DNA from: Takakia lepidozioides
Taxonomy: Eukaryota > Streptophyta > Takakiopsida > Takakiales > Takakiaceae
DNA length: 64,000 bases
Direction: 5' to 3'
Assembly: GCA_030704615.1 (NCBI GenBank)
Contig: CM060733.1
Span: 71,672,001 to 71,736,000 of the forward strand
The notes below the pieces were generated by a model, which saw only the letters and a list, made by a program, of their open reading frames with translations, was not told where the DNA came from and did not search any database. Below are positions 1-9,737 of this stretch, in pieces; position 1 is the stretch's first letter; the number at the start of each line of letters is the position of its first letter. A program made the position numbers and the translations under genes.

Positions 1-1
1 T

Positions 2-232
2 AAAGAATCGTCTCTTTGCCACCACAATGAGAAGCTGGCCATTGTTTTTGGGCTCATCAACACACCCTCTGGGATGTCTTTGGGGATCATCAAGAATCTT
101 CGGATGTGTGGTGATTGCCACACAGCTACCAAATTCATCTCAAAGTTAGCTAAGCAAGAGATTGTTGTACGAGATGCAAACCGCTTTCACCACTTCCAAA
201 ATGGTGTTTGTTCTTGTGGGGAGTATTGGTGA
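2..232 (+). pseudogene. 3' end of a PPR-DYW gene
   Basis: The frame is open from the window edge and ends at a TGA after the residues GEYW. It holds the C-terminal part of a DYW domain, the cytidine-deaminase-like domain of organelle RNA-editing PPR proteins. The [11 protein letters not shown] stretch matches the HxE zinc/catalytic motif, CGDCH matches CxxC, and the end VCSCGEYW matches the terminal DYW box. Everything upstream lies outside the window. A nearly identical copy on the other strand at 15,475-15,716 belongs to a broken gene and has lost its E domain, so this copy may be broken too. Confidence is high for the domain and unknown for the gene. Confidence 0.8.
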
Positions 233-930
233 AATGAAATGCTTGTCACCTAATTGAATGTATTGAACTCTGTCAGTTGCGAGTCAGGTTGGACTCCAAC
301 AGTGGTAGCAAAGGCGCACGAAATCTCTTTTTGGAGAGGAATTCTCAACAGTAGGTTTTGAACATAATTGAACCTTGCGAAGGTTGAAACTGTAGAACAA
401 GTTCAGAAACTGTCCTAGTTGATGAATAGAGGTGCAGTGACTAGGTCTTGATGGTCTTCAAGAGGGTCACTCTCTGATGAAAATACCCAGGACTGTATAT
501 CAGAAAATGGAAACTTTCTTCAGGCCTCTTGCACATCGGGCATTAACAATGTCCTTTTCCTCTCTGCATCTGATTACCGTTCAAAATGAGATTCCACAGC
601 AAGTTTTATCGAGGGCAAACAGATTTGTTTTATTATATTATATTATATTATATTATATTTTTAAATAAATAAACTTGATATAATATAAAAACATACATAT
701 ACATATTTGAGGGTATTTTTTAATTATTGAAAAGGAAAATATACATACAGAAGGGGGTACTTTTTAAAAATTACAAATTTCTATATATTTACAGGAGGGG
801 GTTTTATAATCTTCAAAATGTATGTACAGAGGGGGTATAAATGATCCAAGGACCCGTATACAGGGGGTTTTTTAATTAGGCGGCGAACGTACGTGATACG
901 GACATTTTATAAAGAGTGCACCCCCCAGGC
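233..930 (+). repeat. Left arm of a long inverted repeat (non-coding part)
   Basis: This stretch follows the DYW stop and recurs in reverse complement at about 14,776-15,474. The shared landmarks, in order, are the ATACCCAGGACTG region, an AT-rich tract with repeated TATTA, and a block with several G-runs. The last is the AAAGAGTGCACCCC end at about 911-930. No gene is visible. The short open frame at 477-668 also exists in the other arm but is probably only shared downstream sequence. Confidence 0.85.
747..867 (+). repeat. Spaced G-run motifs (ACAG-purine-GGGGG)
   Basis: Four copies of a short motif, ACAG followed by zero to two purines and five or so Gs, start near 747, 791, 826 and 860, in an otherwise AT-rich background. 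The same series appears in the opposite arm at 14,840-14,960, and a diverged version occurs at 19,605-19,700. Function is unknown. Confidence 0.6.
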
Positions 931-933
931 TGA

Positions 934-1096
934 ATTGAAACTAAACAATGTAGCACTTGCCTGGATAAAAAGCACTAGAACAGCCCGCTACTGCCTCCAA
1001 CGTATGAATTGCATGACATTTTGCATAGGAATTGAAACTAAACAAGGTAGCGCTTGCCTGGATAAAAAGCACTAGACCAGCCCGCTACTGCTTCCA
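934..1096 (+). repeat. Direct repeat, two units 97 bp apart
   Basis: A block of about 66 bp starting ATTGAAACTAAACAA and ending near CCCGCTACTGC occurs at 934-999 and again at 1,031-1,096 with only a few differences. It lies just beyond the end of the inverted-repeat arm. No coding potential was recognised. Confidence 0.8.
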
Positions 1097-1228
1097 TAAG
1101 TGACGATTGTTGGCTTCCGGTATAAAAGAGAAAAGTAAGGGGCATTCCCATTTGCATTCCCATAGTGGGCAAATTACGTCTGCTGTGTGGGAAGGGTGTT
1201 CGCTATTCTATCCTATTCTGCATATCAG

Positions 1229-1709
1229 TCATACGAAGTTTTTTTTTTTTTTTTTCCTTGATGGTAATGGAGATACCACCCACACATCCTGGGCTTCTCC
1301 AGGATGGAGACCTGACAGCCTACGGTCAAAGTGTGCTTCCTCCCAATGATCTAGTATCCATCCTACAAGAAAATCTTGTTTTGAAACAGCATAATCCCAT
1401 GTAAACCAATCATTTGTGAGGGCTTTCCCCCACTTCTTTGTAATTTTGGTCTCCACGTACTTTTCTATGTATGTCATCACAAAATACCCGCACTCCCACC
1501 CCCCTGCTTGCGTAGGAACGCCAGGTGTAAGCCACTCCCAGTCCATAATTCCCTTCCACAAAGCTGAGTCGGGCTCCGCTTTATATAAGAATGCTCTGAA
1601 AATTTGCGGAGGCATCTCAAACACATCCCGCTTGTGGGAATGCAAGCTGGGAAAAGAGTTGAGATGCACAAACTTGTTTTTATCGAAGACCATCAAACTC
1701 CAGTGACCC
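1229..1709 (-). pseudogene. Ulp1/SENP-type cysteine protease domain, isolated exon
   Basis: The translation carries the hallmarks of the C48 (Ulp1) fold: GHW with the catalytic His near the start, then HLNSF where the family normally has an Asp, and QAGGWECGYF with the oxyanion Gln and catalytic Cys. A probable 3' splice site (GTGTGCAG) precedes the GGTCAC codons at 1,709, so this is an internal or last exon. The usual acidic residue is Asn here, so activity is doubtful. The coding strand ends in a run of about 19 A (1,238-1,256), which could be a retrocopy tail or a simple homopolymer. Such domains are common in plant CACTA and MULE elements as well as in host SUMO proteases. No transposase was found beside it. 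Confidence 0.7.
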
Positions 1710-1720
1710 CTGCACACCAT

Positions 1721-2640
1721 TAGGTGAGTATGAATCAGATGTTGTTGCGTATAGTAAATTCCATAAGCAAAGGCAAAAGGAAACAGGGGGGTTTTGTCGA
1801 GTCAATGACATACCCCGTGCACAATGGCATGAACCACGTTGGTACTATGGCTGGATCCTTGCACGTTCAATTCTCACCCATCCACATGTCAACCAGGGAC
1901 CTGCACACAATCTCAGGACTGTTTCGTGCTACCTCCAGGGCAGTCCATATCACACAGGGGGGACCAGACAGTGGGGGAGCAGAAACTCGAGAGGGATTGG
2001 ATATTGTGGGATTTTGCAAGTGAGGGATTGAGGGAGGGAGGCAAAGTCTGAGAGGAAGGGGACCAAAATTGCAAGGGCAGGGGAACATGAGAAGGAGACC
2101 GTTGTGTAGGAGGAATAAAACACCATGTTGAGACGAAAAAGAAATCCCTATAAGTGCATGCATTGTGAGCTGGCCGGTATACAACCATCTTGGACTCTGC
2201 AACCTGCATCAATCCTATTCAGTTGCTCGATATGCAACCATCTTCGGATCTGCAACATGAACATAAAAAAATATTACGAAGCCATGTTTACATGTCAATC
2301 TCATAAGGTAAGTAGTATGAAAAAGCAAACATGAAGTTGAGGCTGAAGTTTCATATGGGAAAGATAGTTACAGACCATCATCCCCCTGCACATGGGATTA
2401 GCTACAGCCTACAACAATCCTCTACTTCAGCTTTGAAAACAACAAACAACAACAAGAGAAGAACAACAACCAGAAAACCCCATGTACGCATTGTATGCAA
2501 GACGTTTGTCGCAAGAGAATAACAAACACCGTAGAGCGGACACGATTCAGGCACTGGCAAGTCATCCCAAACCCGTCGAAGCAGGAGCACAAACAAGCAT
2601 GACAGTTGCAAACCCTCAGAAGCGGAGATGGGACAACCCT
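1721..2640. other. No gene recognised
   Basis: Several short overlapping open frames occur on both strands, but none has a recognisable domain or a convincing exon structure. An AACAACAAC-rich stretch lies at about 2,438-2,470. Confidence 0.4.
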
Positions 2641-2969
2641 ACCTCCACGACGAAGTCACCATCACATGCAGGGCCACGTGGTTCGATCCCCATTGTTGGA
2701 TGTGTAAGGGATTGGGGGATCAGTCGAAGGGGGATCAAAGCAGGAGATCGGTGGCAAGGCCAGGGAGGGAGATGGGGAGCGCCACGCAGTGGACCATCGG
2801 ACGGCGGGAGGACGGCCACATGACATTGAAGAGGGGCAAGGGGGATCAGTCCCCAGGGGGCGGCGGGGATCGGCAGCGGGTCGACATTGGGGTGCCGTCA
2901 CGTGGTCGAGGAGGATTGACGGCGCGGAGGCGGGGGGGGGGGGCATATGTTGCAGCTGACCCCACCATG

Positions 2970-3325
2970 AATTCATCTCGTCGGGAGCTTAAGGACGGAA
3001 TGCCAAACTCACCCCGAACAGCCACATTGGCTGTTTTGGAGCATGCTGACATACACTCCTTAAGCACCCCCACTTGAATGGATTCTAGAGACTTAGCCTG
3101 GTTGGAGTTATCAACCCATATAGCAGATCCGTACTCCAAGGCAGGTCTAATAACGCGACAAAGCATGGTTTTCTGAACCTCAGAGTTGACCCCTTTGCAG
3201 TGGAAAAATTTAGTGAGCCCCAGAGCTTTGCCCTTGCCAGTTTGAACAACTTTCCGGGAAAGAGAGTGGGTAAGAGATAGCTGCTGACAATTGAAGTCCT
3301 TGGTTGAACAGCAACGGATTATCCC
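2970..3325 (-). pseudogene. LINE reverse transcriptase, C-terminal fragment
   Basis: The - strand reads a KFFHCKGVNSE stretch, then RVIRPALEYGSAIWVDN, LESIQVGVLKECM and RGEFGIPSLSSRRDEF. This is the typical order after the reverse transcriptase palm of non-LTR elements: RP.LEYGS..W, LE.IQ, ELG..PL..RRD. No catalytic part is present and the fragment ends against GC-rich array sequence. It is 5'-truncated and inactive. Confidence 0.7.
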
Positions 3326-3340
3326 AGAAGCCTGCCCAGT

Positions 3341-3807
3341 TCAGAGGGATGGAGCAGGAATGTGTGGCTTAGTGCAGCAGCCGTGACCCTGACAAGATCT
3401 CCATGGACTCCGTTGGCACTTCGAATTGGGGAGGGAGTCGCCAGTCCAGCAGAAAGTTGCAGCTCTGCAAAACTTCTTCCTACAAAAGATATCAGCGCTG
3501 GAAGAGCTCTGGGGACGAGTCATGTAGCAAATTCCATCTGAGAGAGCGTCTGCAGTGTATATACCAGCAAATGGCTTCAATTGTAATAAACCATGAATAG
3601 GGTTGAGATAGTGGATGTCACTAGAGGCAGCAATGCTGTAGATTTTGCCATGGCTGGCCCGGTTGGTGGGAGATTGCCTGCGGGGGTATTGCAGCACCAA
3701 AACATTGTAATCCGTAGACAAGAGTCAGGTCGTCCTTCGCTGGGAACAGGGTATAACCAAACAAGCACTCTGGTATCACCTGCCACGTGGCCCCGTGGGG
3801 TCATCAA
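3341..3807 (-). other. Unrecognised coding-like stretch
   Basis: Two overlapping - strand frames (3,341-3,721 and 3,577-3,807) look continuous in composition and differ from the flanking GC-rich repeats, as if one coding piece carries a frameshift near 3,700. No known motif was recognised. It may belong to the same LINE as the fragment at 2,970-3,325 or to captured host DNA. Confidence 0.25.
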
Positions 3808-5989
3808 GGATACGGCGGAGCAGCACGTGGCGGCAAATGTGGGGAGGGGGATCAGTCCATGAATTGGACGAGGGGATCATCCGAGGCGGGGTCCGCGACG
3901 GCGCGGGGGATCGCGCCGTTGATGGGAGGAGGGGATCGACGGCGGTGGGAACCGCCACGTGGCGTGGCAGTGTCATCGGCCCTTCATCCGCCCGTCATCC
4001 ATCCCCTGCGCTGGAGGATGAGGGGCGGATGACCCACATCATCCATTTTATTAAGGTTGGATGGCTGGATAGGGGATCAACGGTTCGGGGGCTCACCACG
4101 TGGCGGCAAATTACGGTTTAGGGGATCACTCCCGCACTGGACGGGGGAACAACCCAGCCGGGGGTGGGGAGCGGCAACAGCTCGGGGGATCGGGCCGCGG
4201 ATCAGAGGAGGGGATCGACGGTGGGTGGATTGCCACGTAGCGTGTCAGTGTCATCACTAATGGTTTCAGGTTGGATGGATGGGCAGTGGATCGACGGTTC
4301 GGGGGAGCACCACATCGCGGCAGATTAGCGGAGGGGGATCACTCCCGCACTGGACGGGGGATGAACCCAGGGAGAGGGGAGAGGCGACGTCTCGGGGGAT
4401 CGCATCGTGGATGGGATGAGGGGATCGATGGCAGGGGGACCGCCACGTGTCGTGGCAATATCATCGGCCCTTCATCCGCCCGTCATCCTCCCGCCATCCA
4501 TCCGGGCTGCGCGGGAGGATGACGGGGGGATGAAGGGCGGCTAACCCACATCATCTATTGTTTTCAGGTTCGATGGATGCGCAGGGGATCGACGGTTTGG
4601 GGGAGCACCACGTGGCGGCCGATTAGGGTTGGGGGATCCCTCCCGCACTCGACGGGGGATCAACCGACGGGGGGGAGCGACGACGGCTCGGGGGATCGCG
4701 CCGTGGATGGGATGAGGGGATCCATGGCGTGCGTGGTAGCAGATGAGGAGTGGGGGATCAATTCCCGAATTGGACGAGGGGATCAACCCGGCGGGGGAAG
4801 CGACGGTGCGGGGGATCGTGAAGAGGGGGATTGACGGCAAGGGGACCGCCACGTTGGCCCTTCATCCATGCCCTGCGCGGGAGTATGGCGGGGGGATGAG
4901 GGACGGATGACCCACATCACCCATTTATGGATGGATGATGGGATCGATGGCAGGGGGACCGCCACGTGTCGTGGCAATATCATCCGCCCGTCATCCTCCC
5001 GTCATCCTCCCGCCATCCATCCGGGCTGCGCGGGAGGATGACGGGGGGATGAAGGGCGGCTAACCCACATCATCTATTGTTTTCAGGTTCGATGGATGCG
5101 CAGGGGATCGACGGTTTGGGGGAGCACCACGTGGCGGCCGACTAGGGTTGGGGGATCCCTCCCGCACTCGACGGGGGATCAACCGAGGGGGGGGAGCGAC
5201 GACGGCTCGGGGGATCGCGCCGTGGATGGGATGAGGGGATCCATGGCGTGCGTGGTAGCAGATGAGGAGTGGGGGATCAATTCCCGAATTGGACGAGGGG
5301 ATCAACCCGGCGGGGGAAGCGACGGCGCGGGGGATCGTGAAGAGGGGGATTGACGGCAAGGGGACCGCCACGTTGGCCCTTCATCCATGCCGTGCGCGGG
5401 AGTATGGCGGGGGGATGAGGGACGGATGACCCACATCACCCATTTATGGATGGATGATGGGATCGATGGCAGGGGGACCGCCACGTGTCGTGGCAATATC
5501 ATCAGCCCTTCATCCGTCCGTCATCCTCCCGCCATCCATCCGGGCTGCGCGGGAGGATGACGGGGGGATGAAGGGCGGCTAACCCACATCATGTATTGTT
5601 TTCAGGTTCGATGGATGGGCAGGGGCTCGACAGTTCGGGGGAGCACCACGTGGCGGGAGATGGGAGGTGGGGGATCACTCCCGCTCTAGACGGGGGATCA
5701 AACCAGGGATGAGAGGATCCAGGGGGAGCCGCCACGTGGCTAGAGACCGGGCGTGGCGGACGCACGGCTGGGGGATCATCGGTGGGGCGCCGGCGATGGA
5801 CGAGCGCGTGGGGGGACCGACGGAGCGAGGGGCGCCACGTGGCCAGCGATGGGGGCGGGCTTAAGTGTCCGGGCGGGGGTGGGCGGAGGGGTCGGAGGGG
5901 GTGGGGAGGATTTGACATGGAGCGTCCAGCTTGCCGCCGGAGGGGGTGTTCCCCGGCTGGACCTCGCGGGCCGTACCTGTCAGCTCACA

Positions 5990-6700
5990 CCCTTGCAATA
6001 AAATGAAGTCACATACATACAGTCGGAGCTTCTTAATGGTTACCTGTTTATAAGTTTAATATGCTACTACTTATCTTTTTGCTACTACCGAAAAAATCCG
6101 CAAAATATACAAAGGAAATGGTTAATTGTTTGATAGTTAACTTTATCTTACTCCCTCTAGCCTAGATAATAGTGTTTGTTTTGTTTTGTTTTGTGTTTTG
6201 TTTTGTTTTTTTGGAAAGTGGGGGTAGCTTTATAACTTTATTGAATTATTGAGGGAAAAAAGTAAAACCATAAGGCCCGAAGGCAACCATGAGGTATGGA
6301 CTCATGATAACATGAAGAGTGATCCAGAGAAAACGTGCATGGCAGAAACCAATCATGAATGAATCGAAGCTATAAACCTAGACACCTGACTTCAAGTTAT
6401 AGAGACTTTTGTTATATTGCTAAAAAGTGAGCCATCTTATCTGTAATCCAGAAATATAACCAATGGCTAAATTATTAGATTATGTAATAATTAAATTATT
6501 TTTGGTGGTTCCATCTAGGCATATGTTTCTTATTATGCAGAGTGTTTTTAAGTAGGCTCCATGTGTAATAGATAACTGGATAAACTGGATAGTAGTAATA
6601 TTTCTATTGGTGATGTAAGTGGGCTCTCAACCTCTATAAAGGATACTGGTTACATTATCTCTACTAGTTAACTTTTTGCTACTCCCCACTTTTTGCTACT
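5990..6700. other. AT-rich spacer, no gene
   Basis: Nothing recognisable apart from a TTTTG/GTTTT simple repeat at about 6,177-6,212. Confidence 0.5.
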
Positions 6701-6807
6701 CCACACTGTCAACCATTAAAGAGGTATTGGAACCGGTTAATATCTGCTCCTCCAGAGCAGAATAGTCCGATTGAGGGGGAGGGCACAGCCGGTGGAACAC
6801 CCCCTGC

Positions 6808-6873
6808 AACACGGGCGCACGGCTGGAGGGCGCACGGCTGGAGGGCGCACGGCTGGAGGGCGCACGGCTGGAG
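6808..6873 (+). repeat. 15-bp tandem repeat
   Basis: Four or more copies of a 15-bp unit (GGCGCACGGCTGGAG) follow one another. It lies in DNA with no other recognisable feature, 140 bp before a PPR fragment. Translated frames give only repeated tripeptide-like sequence. Confidence 0.85.
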
Positions 6874-7014
6874 TACACCGCGAAAACTTCACGTGCTTTA
6901 GCCTTCCAGGTAGGGGGTTCTTGGATTTTCGGGCAAGGCCTCGAGGGGAGGGGATTCCTGGATTTAAGGGCAGTAGGCCGAGGGCTCCCCTCGAGGCCTT
7001 CCCCTATACTTAAT

Positions 7015-7235
7015 GCGGTAACATGAATGATGCACGTCGAGTGTTTGACAAAATGACTAGAAACGAGATGTGGTCTCATGGAACTCCCTGATGGTAGGAT
7101 CCTCTCAACATGGGTGTGGTAGGGATGTTGTGCAACTACTTGGAAAAATGCAGCAAGAAGGTTTGAAGCCAAACAATATCACCTTTACATCTCTGCTGAT
7201 AGCATGTGGGTCTTGTGCGTCTTCTGGGTGACTTC
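7015..7235 (+). pseudogene. PPR repeat fragment
   Basis: Read with frame changes, this gives NMNDARRVFDKM, a WNSLM-like helix, QQEGLKPNNITFTSLL and ACGSC, the pattern of P, L and S-type plant PPR motifs. At least two frameshifts separate these pieces. It ends about 70 bp before a reversed LTR remnant. Only about two repeats survive, so it cannot encode a working RNA-binding protein. Confidence 0.65.
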
Positions 7236-7306
7236 CGTACAAAGGGTCGAGATCATGGTTTCACTGATACAATGGAACATTTTGGCCATGCTAGACCAGT
7301 AGAGGC

Positions 7307-7620
7307 TGTGAAGCGGCTTTTACTCACCCATCTCTTTGTTATCCGAGGTGAAAACTCCAAAATAGAAGAGCTGGATATCTCCAAGCAATTATAACCTGTA
7401 GTTGGATATCTCTACGAGAAGGATCAGTTATAGCTTTCGGCTAGTATATCATGGGGATATTTTCTATTTATATTCGTTTTCACCTCATCTACCTTCCTGT
7501 CTGTGTTTATTACCAAGTTCCAATCACTCATCCATTCATTCCACAACTTCACACTCTGTATGCAGCATTCGGTCTTCTTACCATGCTTTCATGGTAGTTT
7601 AGTAATTTTTTTCTTATGAC
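7307..7620 (-). repeat. Degenerate fragment of the A-type LTR
   Basis: The reverse complement matches the 3' part of the LTR seen at 24,035-24,966. Shared pieces are the end GCGGCTTTTACTCACCC (seen here on the + strand), the block around CCAAAATAGAAGAG, and TCACTCATCCATTCATTCCA. The fragment starts at what would be the LTR's 3' terminus and fades out after 300 bp. No internal retroelement sequence is attached, so it is a truncated or solo LTR remnant. Confidence 0.6.
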
Positions 7621-7624
7621 CAGA

Positions 7625-8240
7625 CATTCATTTTTTTACTTGCATCCTTTCACCCTTTGAGGCTCCTACACAAGGGTTAAATTCTTTATTTCTCACCCTT
7701 TGTTTCTCACCTTTGGAAGATCCCAATTACAGTTCAACCAGGATCAAAGGTAGTACTGAGGAAGAAAACTCACTTCTGTAGGTTGAAAGCAAGATCCAAA
7801 TTGAAGATTTCATCATGCTCGCCCCACACTATCAACATCTTCTCCTGCAGGGATGTGCACAATCCAGACTTCAGAGCATATCATATATCCACAAACACTG
7901 TGAATTCCATCCAGTGCATGCACACTTCAATATAAACTAAATTCGAATAATGATTGCCTGTGGAATCAATAAGTCATGATTTCCACTCAATTCACATTTG
8001 ACATACAATAGTCCTTATTCCCCCATCTGCCACTGTATGCACAAAACTGGCCAGCTTCAACATGTACAGTACCGAGGTAATGTTTTGCAAAACTTAGATT
8101 GGAATCTAACACCCTCCCAACTGTGGGGAGACAAATATGTAACGCCCATTATGGACAAAGAAGAGTCTACTGTAATTTAACTGCAAAAGACATAACGTCA
8201 TGTGTGATGAGCTCATGATTGAAACATGCATGAAGTAACA
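7625..8240. other. Spacer, no gene recognised
   Basis: No convincing coding sequence. If the alpha/beta hydrolase gene to the right was ever complete, its last exons should have been in this stretch, and I do not see them. Confidence 0.4.
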
Positions 8241-8243
8241 AAC

Positions 8244-9214
8244 CTGTGTCAACTTTGGAAGAGGGAAAGCCTGTTCAGTCCCAATGACAAGCCTATCAAG
8301 CAACTCCAGTTTCTCTTGTCGATTATCGTCGCACATCACCTTCATCACCCATCCATTCCCACACAATCCCACCAAATTAGCCTCCTTACATGCTTTTAGG
8401 AGTCTGGACGATTCTACAACAAAGTTCTACATCACACCTGTGAATTTAGTATGCACACCGATCATTTCAAAAGACTTCGATCGAACGAACTACACAAAGG
8501 CATTGGAACGCCTTGGAAACTAAGGTATCTGCAAATCCCAACATAGGTAGAAATCAAGTGCAAGCGCAAGTAGAAGCTTACATCCAGCATAACTTGATAG
8601 ATGAAGTGAAGTAAGCGAATCATTCTGTACACGGCAACACTGAATGCTGTTCTCAGTCCTTGTATTGTAGTAGGCAATAAAATCTCTGAAATGTGAGAAT
8701 AATGGCACTTGACTAACAAGTGCGTCGTTCGTGGTCGGAACCATGCACACCCCAGAGTCGGAGAGCACTATTTTGTTCACGAATTTGGGGTACAGATGGG
8801 CCATGCAGAAAGCAACCATGCCACCATAACTGGTGCCCACCATGTATTGACCTCATTCTGCACCCCCAGAAGCTGCAGCATCTTGACTAAGCACTTGGCC
8901 TGGAATGACTCTGACCGCTGCTTGCTTTTGGAGGTCGATTCTCCAAAGAAGATTAGATCAGGCACATAAACATGGAATTTCTTCACAAAAGCACCAATTT
9001 GGTGTTCCCAACCTATCGCCCCGTTGGCTGAAAAGCCATGAATGAATAAGAGGGCAGGTTTGTCTGCGGTGGGTACTGACCATACCCCCTTTACCGGTCT
9101 GGGCGGGGCTGGAACCGAGCAGTGCACGATGGTCTTGTCGTTGATTTCGGTGAGCTCTGACTGGAGACCACATGATCGGTAATGGTGCCACAGAATTCTC
9201 AACTTCAACTCCAC
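8244..9214 (-). pseudogene. Alpha/beta hydrolase gene, broken and 3'-truncated
   Basis: The first exon (about 9,214-8,582) reads ALLFIHGFSANGAIGWEHQ, then VYVPDLIFFGES. The nucleophile elbow VGTSYGGMVAF carries the catalytic Ser. KIVLSDSG and a cap-like LLPTTIQGLRTAFSVAV stretch follow. A GTAAGC donor closes it at 8,582, and a second exon (8,403-8,244) reads LLKACKEANL to DNRQEKLELLDRLV and ends at an AG/GT junction. Frameshifts occur near 8,850 (just before the nucleophile elbow) and near 8,700. The exons with the catalytic His are missing. The presence of an intron argues for a DNA-level duplicate, not a retrocopy. The family resembles the plant soluble-epoxide-hydrolase-like group, but the substrate cannot be told. 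Confidence 0.75.
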
Positions 9215-9239
9215 TAAACCGAGATTGAAACAATTCCCC

Positions 9240-9735
9240 CCATTTGCACCTCGCTTATTCCTTCAACAGTACTCTCAGAATGCGCAGATGGAACTCCTTT
9301 CACCAGTGTTGGAGTCTTTGGTCACCGGCTCAGGCTGTTAGTTACGCACATCGAGGCGATGATCTACTCATGCCCTCAAAACAGAAAGACACCTTCCCAA
9401 AAGGTGAGGGGGGATTGAATCCCCTGATCTGCCCAATATGCAGACAGCTCCCCCCTCCAAAAAGCAGCCAAGAAACCCAAACAACAGGACCCAACACGGC
9501 CGCCAGCCCCCCATGCCCAAAAGTGATTGAACCAAACAACCAAAGAATCAAAGCCAAATCCCCCAAGTTCCCCATTCAACAAGAGAAAGACCAGAGACCT
9601 CTGCCACTACCCCCAGCCCCCCCATGCGCAAAAGCGAGGATATGAACCAACCGCCAAAACCCAGCCCAAGTCCCCGATTCAACAAGACAAAGAGCCAGAG
9701 ACCTGCCCCCATGCAGCCAAACGAGGATACCAACC
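9240..9735. other. Low-complexity spacer with a diffuse repeat
   Basis: A purine- and C-rich tract repeats CCCCATTCAACAAGA / CCAGAGACCT stretches near 9,568-9,600 and 9,673-9,700 with about 100-bp spacing. It is probably 3' non-coding DNA of the piggyBac element to the right. No gene was found. Confidence 0.35.
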
Positions 9736-9737
9736 AA

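Larger units (their letters stand above)
2700..5900 (+). repeat. GC-rich complex tandem array with a 519-bp unit
   Basis: About 3 kb of G-rich DNA is built from a short recurring core (GGGGGATC or GGGGATC, dozens of copies) interleaved with CCACGTGGC boxes and CATCCTCCCGCCATCC stretches. The higher-order unit is clear at the right end: the landmark CCGCCATCCA starts at 4,491, 5,010 and 5,529, exactly 519 bp apart each time, and neighbouring units are nearly identical. Less regular units occur at about 3,800-4,490. Each mature unit carries a TTGTTTTCAG stretch resembling a 3' splice site. Open frames here are repeated low-complexity peptides and are not credible genes. A LINE fragment and an unrecognised stretch interrupt the left part. 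Confidence 0.85.

Noticed and set aside
4541-5918. Several 66- to 109-codon frames repeated in the GC-rich array
   Set aside because: They are shadows of the 519-bp tandem unit on both strands. Their repetition follows the DNA repeat and not a protein domain.
6696-7172. A 158-codon - strand frame with a repeated SSRAP peptide
   Set aside because: The repeat is the 15-bp tandem repeat, and the other part runs antisense to a PPR fragment. Not a gene.
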